From Cacajao melanocephalus (lineage: Eukaryota > Chordata > Mammalia > Primates > Pitheciidae): a stretch of DNA of 64,000 nt. The notes under the pieces were generated by a model. It saw only the letters and a program-made list of their open reading frames with translations, was not told the DNA's origin and did no database searches. Below, piece after piece: positions 57,768-64,000 of the stretch. Location: the NCBI GenBank assembly GCA_963573385.1, contig CAUYLG010062930.1, positions 1 through 64,000 of the forward strand, in the 5' to 3' direction. A program made the position numbers and the translations under genes. Numbering within the stretch: position 1 is the first letter of the stretch; the number at the start of each line of letters is the position of its first letter.

Positions 57768-59274
57768 TGACTTAGAGAAGAAGATGCAAAGAGGCAAACG
57801 CTCGCCCAGAGCAAGAAATGATAGCCAGTCATATACTCTCAGACCCTTGTACACACCACAGCATGAGGTTGTGTTGTTTAAAAATATTTATGGGCTGGTA
57901 AACTCATTGTACATATGTGCAAAACTGCCACTGAGTGGGGAGCTTCTTTGTGATTTTCTTTTTTTAAAACACTTTCCCATTAATCTTTACTGTTTTGTAA
58001 GCTCAAAGGGGGTGTGTCTTCCCCACCCCTACTTCTTCATTCTAGATCTAGAGTGAACTGAGCCCCAGGAAATGACCCAAGGAGTTGACTCATGATTGTT
58101 TACAGACTGATTTAGAAAACCAGAATGGATTTAATTTATAACGGAGGGGGCCAGAGATAGGAAAATTTCTTGTTCATTCCAGGGAAACTCTAGGTGCCGG
58201 TGTTGGGCTTAAGAAGGAGAGCTAAGCACGGCTGCTCACTGGTCCCTGCTTTGTTTCTTGGGTAATTCCTAGGGGCATTCCCAGTACTGTCACAGAGCAA
58301 AGCAGGCAGTGGGTGCTGATGTGCATGCATGAGTTGTATGTACACATGCATATCTGTTACAGAAAATCCTCCTGGCAGTGAGGTGCTTGGTCATCACTGA
58401 GGTTGTGAGTGTGTGTGTATGTGCAAGCGTGTATGTGTCCCGTGTCCATACATGTCTCTGTTGTGTGTCTGTGTGTGGGTGGGATTCCTGGCACACAGCA
58501 GTGTCATCTGTCTGAGGAGCCCCAGTCATGCTCAGCATGCTACAGATGTGTTGTTACACTGAGATTGAGGAATGTCGTGGCTGTTGGCTGCTTAGCCTCA
58601 GCTGCTGGCACTTCCTTCCGCTGTTTGCTGCTTTTGTGCCTCCCCCACTTTCCATCACCTCTGGAGTCCCGGCTGGACTTCCCTTCCTGTTACAGGAATA
58701 ATGAGGAGTGGGCTGCCTCCCTCTATGGTCTCCTGTTCCCTGTAGGTAGTTTCTGGCTGAGGCTTGCTAATTGGGGATTCTCTTAGAGCATCTTCCACAT
58801 CAGCTCTCCTGGCTGCTGGCTACTGATTAAATTCATTAGTGTGAAAGAGATGGGAGCAAGGGTTTCTGGCTTGAAGCAGTCTGCGCTGAAAGGTACCCAA
58901 GTGGCCTGAAACAGTTAACACATCTCCCCCAAGCTGCTCACTTATTAGTGGAGAGTGATTAACCTGCCTGGGAGAGAATCTGACTCATAGATGATTTGAA
59001 ATGGGAGTGCGATCAAAGAACAGGTATAGACCTGGAAAGTACTGGACCAAAAAAGCCCGATCTCATGGAGACCTGCATGGCCCTGTTAGAGATGATGTAG
59101 AAGTGAAAGTCTTTTAAAGTGAGCATTAGAGCTACTTTTAGTACATGACCGAGTGCCAGCGTATTTGTGATGCCCCTTCCCAGACCAGGTTAGGATTCCT
59201 GGGAAGGCTGCGGATTCGAGCCCTGGAGGAGGCAGGAACCTGGAGCAGGTTTGTGAGGCTTTTGTGCTCCCATA

Positions 59275-59287
59275 CGCCCCCTGGTGG
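59275..59287 (-). promoter_or_regulatory. CTCF core-motif match
   Basis: CGCCCCCTGGTGG is the exact reverse complement of CCACCAGGGGGCG, the CTCF core. It lies about 230 bp upstream of the JADE1S poly(A) signal. Occupancy cannot be judged from sequence. Confidence 0.6.
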
Positions 59288-59514
59288 TGAGTGTAAGGAA
59301 GACTTTGCCTCTCACAAACACATGTATGTGCGGCATTTTTGTTAGAGATGAGAAAAAGATTGAGAAGGATAAACTGGAATCCTGGTGAGAAGCTTTTATG
59401 CCAGCCCGACACCTGCTGTAATTGGGGTGCATGAGCTATGGAGTCAGATAGTTGTTGGGAGGGGAGGACAAGAAGTCTATTGTTTGGACTGTGTTTGTTT
59501 CACAATCACCACAA

Positions 59515-59520
59515 AATAAA
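59515..59520 (+). terminator. JADE1: Poly(A) signal AATAAA for JADE1S, proximal
   Basis: A canonical hexamer followed within 20-25 nt by a GT-rich element (TGCTTGTGGTGT, about 59532-59543). Cleavage is expected near 59535-59545. Confidence 0.75.
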
Positions 59521-59657
59521 AGTGTAGAAAATGCTTGTGGTGTACTAACTCTTTTCTGTACTTAAGTTACTCAGATTAACATGCACTTCTAAATCTAAAC
59601 ATTTTTTTGGAGTCATCACTGTCACTGTTTAAGTAGAACAATGCCAATGATGTATGA

Positions 59658-60041
<384 letters not shown>

Positions 60042-60845
60042 TAGACTCAGTTTGAAATTGGCTTATTGTAATGAAAAAAAAATGTGCTACCCCAAATTTG
60101 CCATGATGCCTGTGTTGGTGGAGGCATTAAAAAATTGAAATCTTTGCCATGCCCAGAGAGTTGCACAGTTATTTGTAATTATAAACAGTAAGTGTATTGG
60201 CAGGGGTGACAATAAAAAACCAAAAATTACTACCAACTTTTTTCTCAAGTAAGTTAGTTTTCTGTTTATTTCACACAGTTATCAGTTTATAGCAGATCCT
60301 GAAAAATCATTTAATACATGTGACTACAATCAAGGCATGTGATCATTCCGAGACTGACAAATGAGTAGCCATCATTAGACAACTGATTGATGACGGTGAC
60401 TGCTCTTTCCTGCAAACACACACCTCGGGGCATTGCACAATGGGCACCAGTTCTGGATCTGGAAGTTAGGTGACAGGAGTAGATTTCAGGAGGGCTTGGG
60501 AGTCCACAACTTTAAGAAGACACAGTTGCTGATGTGGGTAGCCATGTCAAATTCCCAAGGCTGCCTCTTCACTCTTACTCCTTTCCCCTAAAAGATGCAG
60601 TAAACGTGAGTTCAGCAAATGAGGACTTACTCAGATAAAGACATGCTACCTCTGCACTCTGGCTAGTGTTACGGAAAGTTGTCAAGTCCTGGAGGACAGT
60701 CATCTAGTCACTCAGTGGAATGGTCACCTTTGAAAATCGGGTAGAGGCTACAGTGTCCCCTGAACAAAAGGCATGTTCAACTTTAGTGTTGCAAATAGTG
60801 TTGGATTCAAGAAAACACTGAAACCACTTTTTGATTTCTTAAGAC

Positions 60846-60967
60846 CAGTGGTCCTTCGGGTGTTGTCCCTGACCCGGAAACTTAGGAATGCAAATTCATG
60901 GACCCCACCTCCAAAGGGTGATTCTGTTTTGTGGGTACCCACATTTCTGTTTGGGAACACTGCTTTA
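60846..60967. mobile_element. MER20/MER5A-like hAT transposon remnant
   Basis: Contains CAGTGGTCCTTCGGG, ACTTAGGAATGCAAATTCAT, GACCCCACCTCCA and TTTGGGAACACTG. These follow the 'cagtggttctcaa..gaaatgcaaattctcgggccccaccc..gagaaccactg' layout of small hAT elements. The family name is from memory. Confidence 0.55.
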
Positions 60968-63411
60968 GGGGAAAGTGATGATCAGATTTAAGGTGGTATG
61001 AGAGTGCACCTGGAGATGGTTTAAGTGTTTTTTTCAGATACCTCCTTGTGAACAGTTGGGAGAAGATAAAGCAGGGGAGCGAGCATGGTGGAACTGGTGC
61101 AGGAAGGGACAAACTGGATGTGTTTTGAGGATGGGAGAGCATCAGTCCAGCTCTGTAGGTGGAGGTGGCTGAGAGTTGTCCTGCAGGGAGCTTTATGCAT
61201 AAGAGGGAGTCAGGTTTAGTTAGAGTCCTTACTACTCTAAAGTGTAGTTAGTCGGGGGCTGATTTGTTCTGATTGACAACCATGGTCTTTGTGTTTTGGA
61301 TTTACGTTAGATGTTTCCCATCAGAGATCATGAGGAATAGGAGTGGGATTTTTCTACTTAGCAGCCATAGTGTGGTCAAAGCTACCAAAATTAAATTTGA
61401 ATAATATACAAAGTTAAAATTCCCTGGCTTCCCTATTTTCTATTTTCAAGGATAATTTCAAGTAAGAGAGATGCAAGTATCTCTATTACACATCTAATTT
61501 GAATATGAGAGCAACCTGTCTGCTCTTAAGATGTCAACATTTGTTCCCATTTTTAATTTACAGTAGTCAGATTTCTTTTTGATGTAAAAGCAGCTCTGTT
61601 TCCTAGAAGTTTTGAATCTGCTATGGGTCTGGGTCTGGTCCCTCATTCTTGAGCTTCACTCTTAATCTCCCCTGTGTAGAACCGTATTATCAAAGAGAGT
61701 AGTCTGTTAGCCACTTCCATTCCCAAGTTGGTCAGCATTTGTATAAAGGACACCTTCTTGGTGTGAGGGTGTGCAGCTGTCAGAGAAGGGCAGAGACTAC
61801 CTTAACTAGGCTGATTGATACCCATGTAATATTTACCATCAGACAGCGAGTGTTTTTATTCTCAATTCTTTAATTTTAAAATAATTTAAGATAGGAAATA
61901 GTACCATAAGGGATTGATACACAAATAAAGATGGGAAGATCCTGAAAGTGAATTGATTAGGGGGAGGAGAAGCCTGACTTGGCATTTTCCTTTTTAGGCC
62001 AGGAGATTTTTACCGCCATGCAAATGTGAAAGGCTGTATTCTGTCTTGATGCTTCATATCCTCTTGCAAATGAGACTGCCTCGAGCACAACTGGAATTGT
62101 TAGGGTTTAGTCTATACTGACGCTTTACACCAGGGTACAGAATCTTGTGTGTCTTCACAAGGTTTGTTGATGCTTGCTGATGTCCTCACTGCCAAAAGAA
62201 AAGGCTGGTGACCTTTGGACTTTTTCCACTTAAAGTAGGGTGATACTACTGTTGAGTTTATGGGGAAAAAAACTATAAAGGTGGCAGGGGAAGAGTTTGC
62301 TGATAATGGGATTTTTTAGGGAAGTGAAGGCATGCCTGTAGGAGCTAATGGGAAGGATGTGGTCGCTTTTCACTCCTGCCACTGAGATGACTTAGGAGGT
62401 CTTATCCATGTATTTCCAAAGAAGGGTTTAATTGTGTATTTGGCGTGCTGTGTCTGACATCTGTGTTTTCAGGCCCATGTAATCTAGTCAGGGTGACAGT
62501 AGATTTTAGGACTGAAGGATTAAGGTAGTTTAGAGACAAAGTATTTAAATTTTGTGTATTAAGTGATGACAGGTGGGGAACAAATCTAAATATTGATTAC
62601 TGAGCATGGGTTAGGGTTACGTAATCCAAAGCAGTCGCCCATCAGATAGGAAGTAGAGCCAACTCTTAGCGCTGGGTCTTTTCAGTTACAAACAAATCAG
62701 GAGAGGGGAAATACCAGTTTTTCAAGTGATGATACAGAGAACTACTGGACTGGAGATGTCCAACCAGCAAATCATTGGCAAAGTTGGAAGTTTCCTAGGC
62801 ATTCGCACACCTTATAGCAACACATAAGCTACCTGCTAGCTCCAGGCATTTCGGTGAGTTCAGTGTGCAGTTGACAAAGACGTTTACTAGGATTCTTGGT
62901 AACCATTTGGTCTTCCAGTGGGTCTGGTGCAGGGGGCTCCACTCTGATGACCCTTGGCCCCATGTTTACCTAGTTCAGCCTTCAGAAGATACTCGAAGTG
63001 CAGAAGTGGCTTCTGAACTGCTCGAAAGCCTTTGGCCATCCAGGTGACAGAAGATATTGATGCATTAATAAGCAAAGTCCAAGAGGTCGCAAGTTTTGAC
63101 TTGCCTCTGTGCCGGGATGGGTTAGGTGTGGTGGAAGAGGCAGGACTTCTGTACGAGTTCTCTAGGTGTCCCACTCCTGTGTCCCTAACCCACTTCAGTG
63201 TTGCTGCTGCCTATGTTAAAGGGTATATGTGGAATCCTTATCTGCCCAAAAGGAGTCGAGATTGGATAAAATGTTCCAAGTACATATTGATTTCAAATAT
63301 CTGTCAAGGCCCTAGTAGGAGTAATTTCTCTTAGGCAAAGAAATTTAAAAAGCACCAAAGTACTGTTAATACTGTATTGCTTACTTAGAATCTTTATTCT
63401 CTACATTCTAG

Positions 63412-63529
63412 GTTCGGAACCTCACTTATATGGTGACCCGCAGGGAAAAGATTAAACGGTCTGTGTGCAAAGTCCAGGAACAGATATTCAATCTTTACAC
63501 TAAGCTCTTGGAGCAAGAAAGAGTTTCAG
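63412..63529 (+). CDS. JADE1: JADE1L-specific coding exon 9 (aa 502-540)
   Basis: The acceptor is ctacattctag/G at 63411/63412 and the donor TTTCAG/gtatgc at 63529/63530. It starts in phase 0 and reads [20 protein letters not shown], then [19 protein letters not shown], with one base carried on. The sequence is basic and helical and continues the coiled scaffold region of the long form. The remaining ~300 residues, including the long C-terminal tail, lie beyond the window. Confidence 0.95.
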
Positions 63530-64000
63530 GTATGCATTAAGCCCTGGTAGGTGAAAGTATAGGGCAGGGGTTTATAAGCTTTAACACTGTTGAGGAAGAA
63601 ATAATCATTTCTTAATTTTCTTACAGAAGAATTTAAGAAGCATACATGTTCATATTTAAAGGAGGTCTTTAATTTGAGGCATCACGGTTAAGGGAAAAAG
63701 CTATGAATTTGCCCTCTATAAATATTGGTGGAATTCTATGTTCTCTGCTTACTGATCAAACAGATGCAAGTTTTTGAGTCTCCCCAATTTCTTCATGTGC
63801 AAAATGGGGATCTCTCAAGCTACCTCTTGGAATTGACTGAAATGAAACAGTGATTTATATGTTACATAGTACTTGGCAAACACATAATGGAGATACCTAA
63901 CAGGTTTATGTTCAGCCTTGGGCTCATCTGTAACATGGTAAATATGGTAAATATATCTGAAGACTGTACTTAAGACAGTCCATTTTTAGATAATGTTCAC
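63530..64000 (+). other. JADE1: Start of JADE1 intron 10, window end
   Basis: Unique sequence with a MIR-like stretch from about 63,740. No exon was recognised before the window ends. Confidence 0.85.
63740..63885 (+). repeat. MIR remnant, sense
   Basis: Landmarks are a 'cttcatgtgcaaaatggggatc' pattern, a 'ttggaattgactgaaatgaaac' pattern and TAGTACTTGGCAAACACATAA. They follow the MIR layout (tcatctgtaaaatggg, gattaaatga, gcacttggcacatag). Confidence 0.6.

Larger units (their letters stand above)
57768..59545 (+). other. JADE1: JADE1S 3' UTR (intronic in JADE1L)
   Basis: About 1.75 kb of Alu-free sequence between the short-form stop and a canonical AATAAA. It contains a GT-rich patch near 58405-58478, an ATTAAA at 58826 and a CTCF-core match at 59275. 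The end is inferred from the poly(A) signal and the GT-rich sequence that follows it. Confidence 0.72.

Overview
The window is primate nuclear genomic DNA. It carries several dozen Alu elements, both full-length copies and FLAM-like monomers, together with older MIR, L2, L1M, MaLR and DNA-transposon remnants, and it has a large CpG-island promoter and spliced coding exons. I recognise one protein-coding gene, JADE1 (PHF17), on the + strand. JADE1 is a PHD-finger scaffold subunit of the HBO1/KAT7 histone H4 acetyltransferase complex. A few codons differ from the human protein as I remember it, so the source may be a non-human primate, but I could not verify this.

Layout. Bases 1 to about 5,000 are upstream intergenic DNA with Alu and MIR repeats. 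About 5,060 to 8,470 is a CpG-rich promoter region with several candidate non-coding first exons; the clearest donors end at 5477 and 8503. A roughly 18.6-kb first intron, packed with antisense Alus, leads to the exon with the start codon (ATG at 27164). Eight further coding exons follow at 38516-38601, 42537-42694, 45123-45310, 47829-48040, 51147-51314, 53154-53270, 57219-57740 and 63412-63529. All junctions are GT-AG and all phases join. Together they give 540 codons plus one base, about two thirds of the long form (842 aa from memory). The last coding exon or exons lie beyond base 64,000.

Two protein forms are visible. If the exon ending at 57740 is not spliced, the frame continues eight codons into the intron and stops at 57765-57767. 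That gives exactly 509 aa, the length of the known short isoform JADE1S, followed by about 1.75 kb of 3' UTR and AATAAA signals at 59515 and 59667. A perfect CTCF-core match lies about 230 bp upstream of the first signal. If the exon is spliced to 63412, the long form JADE1L is made.

The protein has an N-terminal EPC-like region, a complete C4HC3 PHD finger (C206-C250) split by intron 6, and an extended PHD module (C258-H368) over three exons. These bind histone H3 and hold the HBO1, ING4/5 and MEAF6 subunits. I saw no other protein-coding gene, tRNA, rRNA or CRISPR array. The most notable unexplained structures are a near-perfect 27-bp inverted repeat at 50764-50835, an exact 28-bp direct repeat on both sides of coding exon 3, and a surviving 132-codon minus-strand frame next to an ancient MaLR LTR.
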